Of a stretch of DNA of 64,000 nucleotides, positions 11,768 to 22,924 are shown piece after piece. The notes beneath the pieces are model-generated. The model had not been told where the DNA came from. It did no database searches and saw nothing but the letters and a program-made list of their open reading frames with translations. Location of the stretch: positions 5,472,001 to 5,536,000 of the forward strand of contig JAVHKY010000023.1 in NCBI GenBank assembly GCA_035079385.1, written 5' to 3'. How positions within the stretch are numbered: the stretch's first letter is position 1; each line of letters starts with the position of its first letter. This stretch comes from Aspidiotus rigidus (lineage: Eukaryota > Arthropoda > Insecta > Hemiptera > Diaspididae). Both the position numbers and the translations under genes were made by a program.

Positions 11768-12778
11768 GAATCAGCAGTGGAGTCACTTCTTGAATTATGC
11801 AGAGCACCATGGCACCAAGCCAATAGAATATTTAGCTTTTTGATCGTCTTGTTTGAGGATGAAATAACAAAAGTATTCAACTTTAGCCTCAAATTGACGA
11901 CGGTAACGGCGTTTGAATGAAAGGCTACTGACTTTCGAAACACTTTGTCGTATGGGTTGAAAATCTGAAGAAAAATAGTAATATTTGGAGGAGGGAAAAT
12001 GGGAGTAAGGTGGAAACACTACTTGCTGTGAAAACGTGCGAGGTTAAGAGAGAAAATAATGAACTTATCTTCGGGTATATTTGAAATTAACTCCAAAAGA
12101 CTTGGCACAGGGAGATATCTGGCTCTACCGAACCGATCTTCTTATTAACTATCCAAATCTCAGGAATCTTTAAAACCAAATCTTCAACTTCAATAGCCTT
12201 TGAGGATTCTCAAATCGCCATTTCTTTCCTGTACATTTCTTATGGGAGATTTTTACATTAAAATTCAGAATTATAGGATAGGGAGATGTCAGCTCCCACT
12301 GAACCGATTAGCTCGCACTCGACTCTGTTCTTGGAAATATGGGTTTGTTGTCTACTACTGGAATTTGAAGTGGAAATTCCCACCTTAAATAGTCTTCGAG
12401 TAATCTGTATCCTTAATCTTTTGCTGTAAATTTTTGGATGGAGATTTTTAAATCAAACTTTGGTCTCTTCAGCGGACTCAACTCTCACATTCTTACTAGG
12501 AAGAGCGCAATTTCTAATTCGGCTTGAATTTTGTATTATCAAGAAAACTCGAGGGCAAAAACAGACGTTAAATAGAGCAAAAGTCTAGGTGAAGTACTCT
12601 TTGAAGTTCATCAAAAGGATATCAAATTAAAAATTATTTAATTATTTATTTATTTAATTATTTAATTATTTAATTATTTAATTATTTAATTATTTAATTA
12701 TTTAATTATTTAATTATTTAATTATTTAATTATTTATTTATTTAATTATTTAATTATTTATTTATTTAATTATTTAAT

Positions 12779-12850
<72 letters not shown>

Positions 12851-13363
12851 TTCATTTATTTATTTATTTATTTATTTATTTATTCATTCATTTATTTATT
12901 TATTTATTTATTCATTCATTTATTTATTATTAATTCTTCTATTGGTCAAGTGTTCGTGAGATATTATTCGTTTACCCCTTTACCTATCTTGGCGTCGTAT
13001 AAGTCTTGTTCTATGAGAAATATGAGGTGGCGCGAGCTCGCTCCGCTCGTTCGCCCCCTGTCTCGCTGTTGTATTGGAATGGTATGAGACAATTCAAGTC
13101 TAGGGGACTTGGAAAAATTTCGACTATCCAGCCATATATGATAGGAAGAGGGACTTGGAAAATTTTCCAATTATTAATTATATTAATTAATTATCTATTT
13201 ATTTATTTATTTATTTAATTATTTAATTATTTAATTATTTAATTATTTAATGATTTAATGATTTAATTATTTAATTATTTAATTATTTAATTATTTATTT
13301 ATTTAATTATTAATTAATTAATTATTAATTAATTAATTAATTAATTATTTATTATTATTACGT

Positions 13364-13438
13364 GGGGTGTACTCGCGAATTTCTGAATCACCCGCGGGGT
13401 AGAGATGTGCACGGACGCACGCTTGCACGGATGCACGG
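13364..13438. repeat. GC-rich unit, copy 1
   Basis: A ~75-bp segment beginning GGGGTGTACTCGCGAATTTC and ending CGCTTGCACGGATGCACGG, embedded in the AT array. It is identical by eye to the units at 13681-13755 and 13862-13936, and each is followed by the same TAATTATTTATTTAATTA junction. This indicates copying of a larger composite unit. Confidence 0.9.
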
Positions 13439-13680
13439 TAATTATTTATTTAATTATTTAATTATTTAATTATTTGATTATTTAATTATTTAATTATTTA
13501 ATTATTTAATTATTTGATTATTTAATTATTTAATTATTTAATTATTTAATTATCTAATTATTTAATTATTTAATTATTTAATTATTTAATTATTTAAATA
13601 TTTAATTATTTAATTATTCAATTATTTAATTATTTATTAATTAATTAATTAATTAATATAATTATTTATTATCATTATGC

Positions 13681-13755
13681 GGGGTGTACTCGCGAATTTC
13701 TGAATCACCCGCGGGGTAGAGATGTGCACGGACGCACGCTTGCACGGATGCACGG
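13681..13755. repeat. GC-rich unit, copy 2
   Basis: Second copy of the GC-rich unit, identical by eye to copy 1 and preceded by ATTATCATTATGC as in copy 3. It lies 317 bp after copy 1. Confidence 0.9.
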
Positions 13756-13861
13756 TAATTATTTATTTAATTATTTAATTATTTTATTATTTAATTATTT
13801 AATTATTCAATTATTTAATTATTAATTAATTAATTAATATAATTATTTATTATCATTATGC

Positions 13862-13936
13862 GGGGTGTACTCGCGAATTTCTGAATCACCCGCGGGGTAG
13901 AGATGTGCACGGACGCACGCTTGCACGGATGCACGG
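13862..13936. repeat. GC-rich unit, copy 3
   Basis: Third copy, 181 bp after copy 2, with the same left and right junctions to the AT repeats. Confidence 0.9.
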
Positions 13937-14158
13937 TAATTATTTATTTAATTATTTTATTATTTAATTATTTAATTATTTAATTATTTGATTATTTAAT
14001 TATTTAATTATTTAATTATCTAATTATTTAATTATTTAATTATTTAATTATTTAATTATTTAATTATTTAATTATTTAATTATTTAATTATTTAATTATT
14101 TAATTATTTATTAATTAATTAATTAATTAATTAATATAATTATTTATTATCATTATGC

Positions 14159-14245
14159 GGGGTGTACTCGCGAATTTCTGAATCACTCACGGGGTAGAGA
14201 TTTCTCTCGCTCTTGACGGGGGGGGGGGGGGGTACTCGCGAGTTT
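14159..14245. repeat. GC-rich unit, truncated and diverged copy 4, with poly-G run
   Basis: The first ~43 bp match the unit (GGGGTGTACTCGCGAATTTC, then CACTCACGGGGTAGAGAT with two changes). The copy then leaves the family and runs into a poly-G tract near 14218-14231, followed by another TACTCGCGAGTTTC word, which may mark a second partial unit. It forms the right edge of the array. Confidence 0.75.
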
Positions 14246-14569
14246 CAAAATCGGGGTCTGGCGAGAGAAAAGACATGGAACATGTCAAAAAATGAACTTC
14301 ATAAAGTTTCAGATCGAAACAAGCTATCAGAGCGGAAAATTCACCCTGCTCAAATGTTTGAACTCGAATTTCTTGGTAGAGGGTAATGTTATAAAAGAAT
14401 TCCCGCACGAAACACGAAAAGTAACTCGATCACAGTGCGGTCAGATGAGTTTCTCATAATTTATTATATGGAGAAGTCCAAATACATTTTTCCACAAATT
14501 TCAGGCAGTCTGTGGTATTTTGTTTTTTGTGCAGGTCATCTCTCTTTAAGTAAAAATACAGACAGAGAC

Positions 14570-15020
14570 CTATTGACATTAACTTGACTATTGTACGCTG
14601 ATGATATCAAATTATTCAAAGAAATTGAGGACCATGATGATACACAACTTTCACAATGCGACTGGGGTGGCGTTTTGAGCCGGAGTGAAGAAAACTTACT
14701 TGTCCTAAATGTAAAGAAATCCTCAGCCATGATAAATCCCATGTACAAGAATTACAGCAACAAAGGCGAAGAATTAGAGTCGGTAGATCAAATCAGAGAC
14801 CTGGGCGTGTTGAATAAGAGGGTCTCTCGTTCGAAAAACGAATACAAGCATTGGCTGCTATAGCCAATCGGCAGGCATCTGGGGCTCTTAATGAGACACT
14901 CAAAATTTTTCACAAACACATGTACCATACATCACGTTAGTTAGATCGCACTTAGGTTGCTCAAATATGGTATGGGTTTCGCTAGGGAGATTGCGGACTA
15001 AGAAACTGTAAAGAATTCGA
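14570..15020 (+). pseudogene. Jockey/CR1-like LINE RT fragment
   Basis: Reads LYADDIKLFKEIEDHDDTQL, containing the YADD catalytic box of reverse transcriptases, followed by LLVLNVKKSSAM and QIRDLGVL as in the palm/thumb of Jockey or CR1 elements. After frame breaks, LVRSHLGCSNMVWVS (~14937-14980) matches the conserved LVRPHLEY..VWSP region. This is a different family from the RT/RNase H LINE. Only ~450 bp remains. Confidence 0.75.
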
Positions 15021-15439
15021 ACTTAAATATCTTAATTTTTGGGGTTTTCATTTTTACGGTCCGTTATCATCTTAAATTGACAATAGGATATGAATTAACG
15101 TCAATATATGTGAGAAAAGGTTTATTCCAGGTATTTTTTCTCAGAGATTTTCTCTGTGGAAAAGTGGAATCCTCTACCCTATTAGATAATATTGGTTTTT
15201 TGGCCCTCTCGCGGCCTGGTTGGAGTAGAGATCTATTTTGGAATCCTAAATCCTGAACAGCCCAATTCAAGACAGCCTCTCTGAATCAGGCATTGTTACT
15301 GTATAACGAAGTGACGAGAGCAGACACCTCCATAGACTTATTATTCAACGGCAGGAGTAAATTCTCGAGCTCTTCACCTGTTGAGAATTCTGGCGTGAGG
15401 GAACGTTGGTCGGGGGTGGGGTGGGTTGGAGAACCGGCA

Positions 15440-15575
15440 AACACCGCACCAGTGTTGATTGTTGTTATTATTATTACTATTTTATTTTATGCTGTTATTA
15501 TTGTACAACTCTCCCTTTTATCAACCTTTCGGATGTTGGGGGCGCTTTATTATTTCTAAAATAAAATAGATGAAT
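15440..15575 (+). repeat. Probable LINE 3' tail
   Basis: Ends with a compact hairpin-like CAACCTTTCGGATGTTGGGG, then GGCGCTTTATTATTTC, then an AATAAAATAGATGAATGAAT tail. This layout, a short stem-loop plus A-rich simple repeat, is typical of LINE 3' ends. There is no coding part next to it, so a 5'-truncated insertion is likely. Orientation + is taken from the A-rich side. Confidence 0.4.
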
Positions 15576-15619
15576 GAATCTTGTGGAGTTTATACTATGT
15601 GAATAGCCCGATGAACCAT

Positions 15620-16510
15620 GTAGACCCCAAATCGACTCACTATTTTGACCAAGTCGATTTTGACTCGATTTAATTCCGCCCAATGGCGATCGACCACAAA
15701 TCGATCCAAAAATACTGGAAGTCGACTCAACATCTTCCTTTTACCATCGATTCATCGCGACGTCGAAATTGAGTCGACTCCCGGTACTACAAATTGATGG
15801 CGACTTGAAAATCGACGTCAATTTTGAGTTGGTTGTACGTTACTTATCGGCAGACGTCGATTGTATTTTTTCAGTGCAGTGCACAATTTGATGGAGTTTC
15901 AGAATCGAAATCAAAAAAATTCGATTTCAAAGTCGACATTCCATCAATTCGACCATTGCTGCTCTGATTAAGCATGATTAAGATTTTTTTTTATTTTAAT
16001 TAACGGGCTACTAGCAGCCTGCCTTCAGGGCTATGAGCTCGGTAAGATTCACAATGGTCTTCGTTTTGTATAATTATGACTACGTATTCTGTCTGCGAGT
16101 AGCGGCGGTCATCAAAAGCGTAAAATGCTCCAAGTTGGTGTTTGTAATCATGTTTTCGGAATAACTGTTTTCGGGGATAATTTTTCGGGAAAATGTCCGG
16201 GAATCCATCGCGTTCCCGCCCGCTTACGCATCGACTCGAGGTTTGAGCTCGATTTAAAATCGACTAGCATACATTCCTAAAAAACTCAAAATCGACTGTC
16301 AATCGACGCAACATCAAAAAAATTAGAGAGGTCGACTACAGATCGACGTCGATTTTGAGGTTGATTTGAAGTGAACCAGATTAGCAAAGAACTACGACAG
16401 ATCGATGAAAAATTTGGAGAAGTCGACTCAAAGCAAACCAAATAAAGTGGACATTTTATCGACTACACATCGAACTGGTATCGACGTCTACCTATGGTCG
16501 ATTCCAACCG
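15620..16510. repeat. TCGA-dense region (GTCGACTC / ATCGACGTC words)
   Basis: Across ~890 bp the words GTCGACTC, AATCGAC, ATCGACGTC and close variants occur every 20-40 bp on both strands, far above their frequency elsewhere in the window. The order of words is irregular, so it is neither a simple tandem repeat nor a clean inverted repeat. A non-TCGA segment (~15960-16200) lies in the middle and includes a LINE-like tail. Confidence 0.7.
15984..16050 (-). repeat. Possible truncated LINE 3' tail
   Basis: A poly-T tract followed by GGGCTACTAGCAGCCTGCC..GGGCTATGAGCTCG. On the minus strand this is a GAGCTC..GCCC..TGC..GCCC block leading into A-rich sequence, the same general layout as the LINE tails at 24.85, 39.85, 53.6 and 58.4 kb. 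No coding part is attached. Confidence 0.4.
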
Positions 16511-16519
16511 TGGCTTATT

Positions 16520-18200
16520 TATGAGGGTGTTGGGGACAACTCCCTCCCCCTCCCTAGAGGACCTCCAAAAATCTATAAATCATCTACCAATAAGCTGTTG
16601 ATTTTTCTTTTTACTTAATGGAAATTTTGTTCTTGAAAATGTTTGGACCCCCGCTATAGAGAAGTTCTAAATACGCCACTGATTCTAACATTATATCGAC
16701 GAATTTTCGACTAAGACTTAAAAAAAAGTAATGTGAACAGAAATAGATACCTACTTCCGACGAAGAAAGGTCGCTGAACTTCTCTTATCATCCCTAGTAC
16801 AGTTTTGCGTCATGAAGTTTCTGCCGTACCTACAAATAAATAATGTTTGACAAATATAGGCTACAGGGATGGGATTCTGCAAAATATCAGATGTAAGACC
16901 ATTTCTCCTGATTATAGACTTCGCACATTTCGCCAAACATTATTTTTCTAATACCTAATATTAGACGAAAACTTATTTTCTACATGAAACAAAAATTGGC
17001 TCGACAAAACGTGGACCATATCAATTCTGCACTTGATCATATTCATTACTCACCGGTAATTTACCAATCATTTTCGACAGTTCAGACTGCGATGTAGAGA
17101 CTCTCGACAGTATTTACTTTGTACTATACTTTTCTGTCAAGTTTAATTATCTTTCGGGCAGATTATTAGCAAACAAAGATAGGTAGACGCATAAATTTAT
17201 AATTACACGTGACTCACAAACTTGCACAGACGTAGAAAAATATTATGGTAGGTAGGTCAAAATTTTCGAAATTCAGGTTAATAAGTTGGTAAACAGAAAC
17301 GTGGTGTTAATCGGGAACGGCGAGGAGAACAGATAAAATAATTCAACATCGACACACTCACACGCACAAAAAACTTCTATAATACTGCGTATTCAATAAT
17401 AGTTATTGACCTACGGTAAGTGATAAAACAGTTCAAGAATGAATGAAAACTGAATGTATGTCATTCGGGAACAACTGCATTAAATACACATAGGTGCATG
17501 TGCATCGAGAGTGACTTTTTCGTGGTAGCCTATAGATTTTGTTTGGTTATGACGAGACGATACAATAATTTTCGAGGAGCATGTAAATGCACGTGGAAGA
17601 AATTCTTACTCGCAATAAAAGAGACGCAATAATATTTTACATCGTATGCGGGTCTAGAAAATTTGTCGATGTACTCAAGTCGCTTTTGGAATCACCTCCA
17701 GAGCGCGCTTACATGACAGGCTTCAAACCTACGAATCAATGACATTGTATAAGGTAATAACGACGGTCGTTACATCCAGAATAATTATCAACTTCATCTA
17801 TGGCCGAAAACAAAAATAACTGAGGTATGTCTGCGGCCTAGAGAGTACAGCTGTAGGTCCCCTTATCAATTTGTGCGCGCGAAAAATATCGTTTTGCAAC
17901 CTATGTCTAGTTTACATCCGTCTACCAGAAAAATAAAAAAAACAAAAAATTGTACGGACGAACGAAATGAAACAAAGGGAAAAAGGAAAATGAAGTAAAA
18001 ACAAAAACGTTGCACTTCATTTTTCCATATTCGAATACCCACATAACATTGAAAATAATACTCAAGTTTGGCGATATTTTTATGCATTTGCATCTTACAC
18101 TTCATAGTTACTTCCTCAGCCTTGTCCCTATTGCGCTTCAGCTTCTTATGACCATCGACAATAACCTTTCCGAGAGTTCAGACAGTTTGATAACTTATTC
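16520..18200. other. Intergenic, upstream of the protease gene
   Basis: No coding exon, RNA gene or transposon was recognised. The last few hundred bases before 18221 are the presumed regulatory region of the protease gene, but I cannot identify specific sites beyond its TATA box. Confidence 0.5.
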
Positions 18201-18220
18201 AACACGGAAGAGATGATCTG

Positions 18221-18228
18221 TATAAATA
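18221..18228 (+). promoter_or_regulatory. TATA box of the protease gene
   Basis: TATAAATA lies 111 bp upstream of the protease start codon. About 27 bp downstream is AATTCATCAACTTCG, a plausible initiator region (TCATC, near 18248). Spacing fits a TATA-driven arthropod core promoter with a ~80-nt 5' leader. This is inference; no transcript data were available. Confidence 0.65.
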
Positions 18229-18331
18229 CGATCGAATCTACTCGAATTCATCAACTTCGTTCGTCACTTTTGACTAATTGACATCCTTTTTCTTCTTCGA
18301 ATAATTCGTTTTTTCGTGCTCGAGCTTTACT

Positions 18332-21300
18332 ATGAAGCTTATTTTATTTTGTACGTTGGTGGCTGGTGCAGTTGCTGTCAATCAGCGATCGGTAAGCTTT
18401 TTCTTTATTTTTCGTATTCAAATTTTTAGTAAAAATACTACCTAGGTATTTCGCTTTAGTGGTAGAATTTTGTTTTTAGCCTAGGTGTAGGTAGGTACGT
18501 ATAGGTATCGCACAATATTTCAAAGTAGGAAGGGATTTTTCTTTACGTTTTTATTGGTTTGATGCTCTTTCTGAGTCAGAGTTTTCTATTGAGGAACGAT
18601 TTCGCAAATTGAAGTTTTTAAGTAGGTACATGAGAAAAGAAAAAAACTAATTCGTGAAAATTCACAATTTTGGTTCTCCCGCTATGAAGAGCACGTCGAA
18701 AAATATCACTGTCACCTGTCTGCAACCCGTGTCCTATGTTTTGCAATGGAAGGTGTCAAAAAAGTGTGAAATGCAACCTCTATCAAAATGTAGTCCTACG
18801 AGATGTAGTATAAAAATGTGAGGAAGTCATAATAGTGGCTGACATCTGTCAACGTTTCTTTCTTACGCCTATTTATCTCATCAACTTTACCAGTCAAAAG
18901 GAAAGCTCCTCCTTTCATAAGTTTGGATTCGAACTTACTTCTATTCACATGAAGTTTTCTCCAAACGTCCTAGATCTGATCAGTATCAATAATTGTCATG
19001 TTCTGTCTATTTTTCTGCTGAAAGCTTAGTTCACTTTTAAAAGTTTCCCGCACTATTTGAAAGACCGCAACAAAAAAAGTCGATTTGTCTAATCTCTATT
19101 TCAGAAAGGTAATGGTGTTACGGAATACATATCTTGGTGGGAGAGTATCATCGGTGTTACAGAGGAGCCGGACGCCCCGATTCAGCCCATTGATACGAAA
19201 ACTTGCCCGCTCTGTGGTAACTTCCTTCAAATTTGAAGTTGCTCTAGTGAACAGCTTTCGAACAATCTTAACATCTTTGTTTTGTGCTAGAATGTGGTCA
19301 AGCTAAACAAACGAAAATTGTGGGTGGAAATACCGTTAAACATGTGAATCAATACCCGTGGATGGCACAGTTACAATACAAAGGTAAATTCTATTGCGGT
19401 GGAAGCCTCATAAATTCCAGATACGTACTAACTGCCGCTCATTGCGTACATCAGTAAGTATCATTTTATTTGAAAACTTACAAAGCTTCTAACTTCAAAA
19501 TCACACCGTTATGAGTTTTATTGGCGGTAATATTTTTTTGCGCTGGAGATCGATCATAAATTTCCTGACAACACTCTAAATAGTTTCTCTTTTTCAAACA
19601 ACTATTGGGCAAAATTTCGGGTCTTGAGTCCTGCGAAAGACGTTGCAGTTAGAAGTTTCAGAGTTTTCAGGAAGAAGGGTTCAAAAAATTCAAATTTTGC
19701 TACTGTAAATGAGAAATATTGGGGGAAAAAATGCTCAATTTGTATTACATGATCTAAGACGAGGAATAAATAGTAACTTCAGGAGACCCTCTCCAAACTC
19801 TCACCGTCTCATAATGGAAGCTGGAGTATGAACGTTTTAATCTTCAACCACGTAGGAGGAGGGCGTGTTGAGTTCGAATTTCTTCCTCTTCCGAAGGAAA
19901 AAGAGAACAAAAAATTTAGATCAAATTGCAATGGCTACGGAGAACCCGCAAAACTCGGAAGTCGAAATTTTTCTGAGTCTCAATCCTATAGCTCGCAAGT
20001 CACAGTTTTTCCGGGTCCCAATCATATCATATATAGTTTGCAAGTCGAAATTTTTTCAAAGTCCCTATCATATATTTCCAAGTCCCAATCCGATCGTATA
20101 TAGTTTAGAAGTGGGCATTTTTTCAAGTTTCCCTCCTATCCTGTACGTATACTTTTTTAAGTCCCCCCCCCCCCCCGCCCATCACAATATAGGTTATGAC
20201 TCGAGGGTCAGAATTTTTCCAATTTTTATCACCTAAATTAACTTAGATTGATGACGTCATCAGAGTCGGAGAACTCTCGCTCGCCGTCCGGCCGGCCGAC
20301 ATAGGAGATAACTCGGAAGTCAAAATTTTTCCTAATTCCAATTTCCTGTAGCTCGAAAATCGGAATTTTTCGAGATTCCCCTCCCATCGTGTATATTGAG
20401 GTCGACATTTTTTCAATTCCCAACATTACATTATATGGCTTTAGGGTCGAAATTTCTTCAAGTCCCCTAATCTAAAAGAACTTAGGTTGATGACTTCATC
20501 AAAATCGGTCATTTCCCGAAAATTCTTCCTATAAAAGAGATACCTGATTGTCGCTAAAAAATCTTGAAGCTGTTAGGACTGCATATAATTCAAACGATGA
20601 TACTTGATTGAAAAAGTGACAAGGGAAACTTGAATATTTTTAGAAATGCGACGAAATTGATCAAATTCAAAACTTGCGATTTTCCCAGAAAAATTCATAT
20701 AGGTACTTCTAGAATCCGGGCTAGAACTTCCTCTTGGTAGCACTGCTATTGTCAAACAGGGTATATGGAAATTGAACTGTTACCATCGGAGGGAGGGGAA
20801 AGGTATGCAAAATTGATGACAGTATTTCTCCCGCAACGACGGAGCTGCTAACTACTGCAACCCGAATTGAAGTCTCAATGCGGTTATCGTGATCTTAACT
20901 GAATCCCACGTGCGAAGAAGACTTCTGCCGTCAAAATCTAAGAGGAGTAGATATCTAAGGAGAGTGATGAAAATTAAAACGAGTTCTGCTAATTAGAGAT
21001 AGAAATATGAACTCATTTAATTTGAAATTTCATCCCTCTTCTCTCCAGCTTTGATAAAAAATACATGACTGTCCGCTTACTGGAGCACGATCGTAGCGAC
21101 GATAAAGAAAGTAAACATATAACGAGGAAAGTCGACCGAATTGTGAAACACAAAGGATATAATGCGGCTACTTTCAATAATGATATCGCTCTCGTCAGGT
21201 TGAGCGAAGAAGTCAAAGTGGGAAAATCACAGGACCAACCAAATCCTGTCTGTTTGCCGACCGAAGGTATTTCCAATTGATACCTCACGAAAAGAAACAA

Positions 21301-22052
21301 TGAAATAATTAATTATTGTTTCATCACTAAAACTGATTTTTATTTCAATTTAGGTAAAAGTTTCGCTGGTATGGAAGGATTAGTTACCGGATGGGGAGCT
21401 ACTAAACAGGGAAGTGGGGCAGCCAATGTTATTCAAGAAGTCTATGTGCCCATAATTTCAAATGACGATTGCAAAAAGACCGGCTACGGTGAAAAACGAA
21501 TCACTCAAAATATGATGTGCGCTGGATATCCTGACGGAGGAAAAGATTCCTGCCAGGTAAGTCTGAGGAAACGAGGCTCATAGAGAATTTATTACCGCAC
21601 TAGCGTTGAACTTGCCTAATTTTTCCTCTGTAGGGCGACAGTGGCGGTCCCATGAAGGTTTCTAATTCGAATAGTTACCATGTCGTCGGTAAGTAACACA
21701 GGAAATCATTCATTTGGATGATTTTTATATTAATATACACTTGCTCATCAAATGTTCTCATTATAGGGATAGTTTCTTGGGGAGAAGGATGTGGTCAAAA
21801 GAATTATCCTGTAAGTGCTCCTCTGATCAACGTCACTCATTTGTGTGAGATTTTCAGCTCTCAAAATTGATGAAATTTCTCTTTTTGCAGGGAGTCTATA
21901 CGAGAGTAAATCGATATCTAAATTGGGTTAATAACAACACCGTGGATAGTTGTCCTTGTCCTTACAAACCGGTTGACGAATCCAGCAACTATGGTTCATC
22001 TACATCCACCCCGTACAGACGGCGGCCATTTTGGCATTTTTCTTCAAACTGA
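18332..22052 (+). CDS. Secreted trypsin-like serine protease (S1 family), eight exons
   Basis: Exons: 18332-18391, 19105-19216, 19291-19453, 21049-21266, 21354-21556, 21634-21688, 21767-21810, 21891-22052. All introns are GT-AG and phases join cleanly, giving 338 aa. The start codon opens a signal peptide ([16 protein letters not shown]). A short pro-region ends [13 protein letters not shown] before the activation site IVGG, with Lys at P1. Catalytic residues are His in LTAAHC, Asp in NNDIAL and Ser in GDSGGP. Asp in KDSCQGDSGG, with glycines in SWGEGCG, predicts cleavage after Arg/Lys. The CxxCxCG pro-region and the C-terminal DSCPCP suggest a disulfide holding the pro-peptide to the catalytic chain, as in insect proteases of this subgroup. 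There is no clip domain. A ~34-residue Ser/Arg-rich tail follows the last tryptophan. Physiological substrate unknown. Confidence 0.95.
19950..20480 (+). repeat. Modular ~45-bp repeat cluster in protease intron 3
   Basis: Successive degenerate copies of GTCGAAATTTTTCCAAGTCC followed by C(T)ATCATATATAG lie within intron 3 (19454-21048), for example near 19960, 20045, 20110, 20315, 20355, 20400 and 20445. A poly-C run sits at ~20162-20177. The same module, in either orientation, occurs at 13.1, 35.3, 48.95 and 55.6 kb. No known family was recognised. Confidence 0.65.
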
Positions 22053-22188
22053 AGTTGACTTTCCATTGTGATGATTCTAATTCCTATTTACATTACTCGA
22101 TTTCTTTGATCTTCATTTATTTATTTACTGGTATATGTGTTCCGAGTTGATTATTTTGTAATTTATTTATTTTTTCCTATTTATTTCC

Positions 22189-22194
22189 AATAAA
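22189..22194 (+). terminator. Poly(A) signal of the protease gene
   Basis: AATAAA lies 137 bp after the stop codon, inside TTATTTCCAATAAATTATAT. It is the first canonical signal downstream, giving a short 3' UTR. Confidence 0.75.
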
Positions 22195-22924
22195 TTATAT
22201 TTCATTATAACGACTGAAGTTTCTATACTAAGGCGAGAAGACTGCGACATCAAGAAACAATAAGCGTAATGTCTCAACGAACACGAAGCTTGACACCCCT
22301 TCATTCTACGCCAACCCTCGAAAATTGAAAGGTAGGTACTGACAGTCACGCGAAGACAAAAGGTAGCACACACGTGTACCGAATCTGAGAAATACTCGTT
22401 TCTAGTGAATTCCATACCATCTCATTTACTCGTTGTTACTAGCAACCGATACCTATTCTCAAATTTCGAAGAGTATACTTACGTACAACAGGAATAAGAT
22501 ATATAGATTATTGAATTCTTGTTTAAAACTGTCACGTTTCGTTTATTTGGTGCGATCGATATGAATACGACAATTAAAACTTCTGACGTCTATCAGACTG
22601 ATGGCAATTTACCGGAGCGATTCGAGAAACCAGGTAATAGTGGAAAAAAATTTCATTGAAGATTAGAATAATATGTAAACGATCCAAACACATTTCCTTA
22701 GGAATTACTGGAGATGTGATAATTCTTCGTAACAGATGTGTCTTCATTCCGCGTGAAAATATTCAATTGTTCTTTATAAAAAATTTCAATATACACTTCT
22801 TTTTTTCCAAACAGACAGATATGATTGAGGTTAGTCTACTCAGAATTTACGATCTATTCAAATGATAGACGAGTCTACACCCACATTTCTTACTCGTACG
22901 CCTCGAATTTCAGAATTTTTCTTC

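Larger units (their letters stand above)
12630..14157. repeat. AT microsatellite array (TTTA / AATTATTT) with GC-rich inserts
   Basis: About 1.5 kb is dominated by TTTAATTA- and TTTA-type units with occasional single-base variants. It begins as AATTATTT repeats, passes through pure TTTA repeats (~12780-12940), has a short unique break (~12940-13170), then returns to AATTATTT. Three copies of a ~75-bp GC-rich unit (listed separately) are embedded in the second half. No gene is present. Confidence 0.95.
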
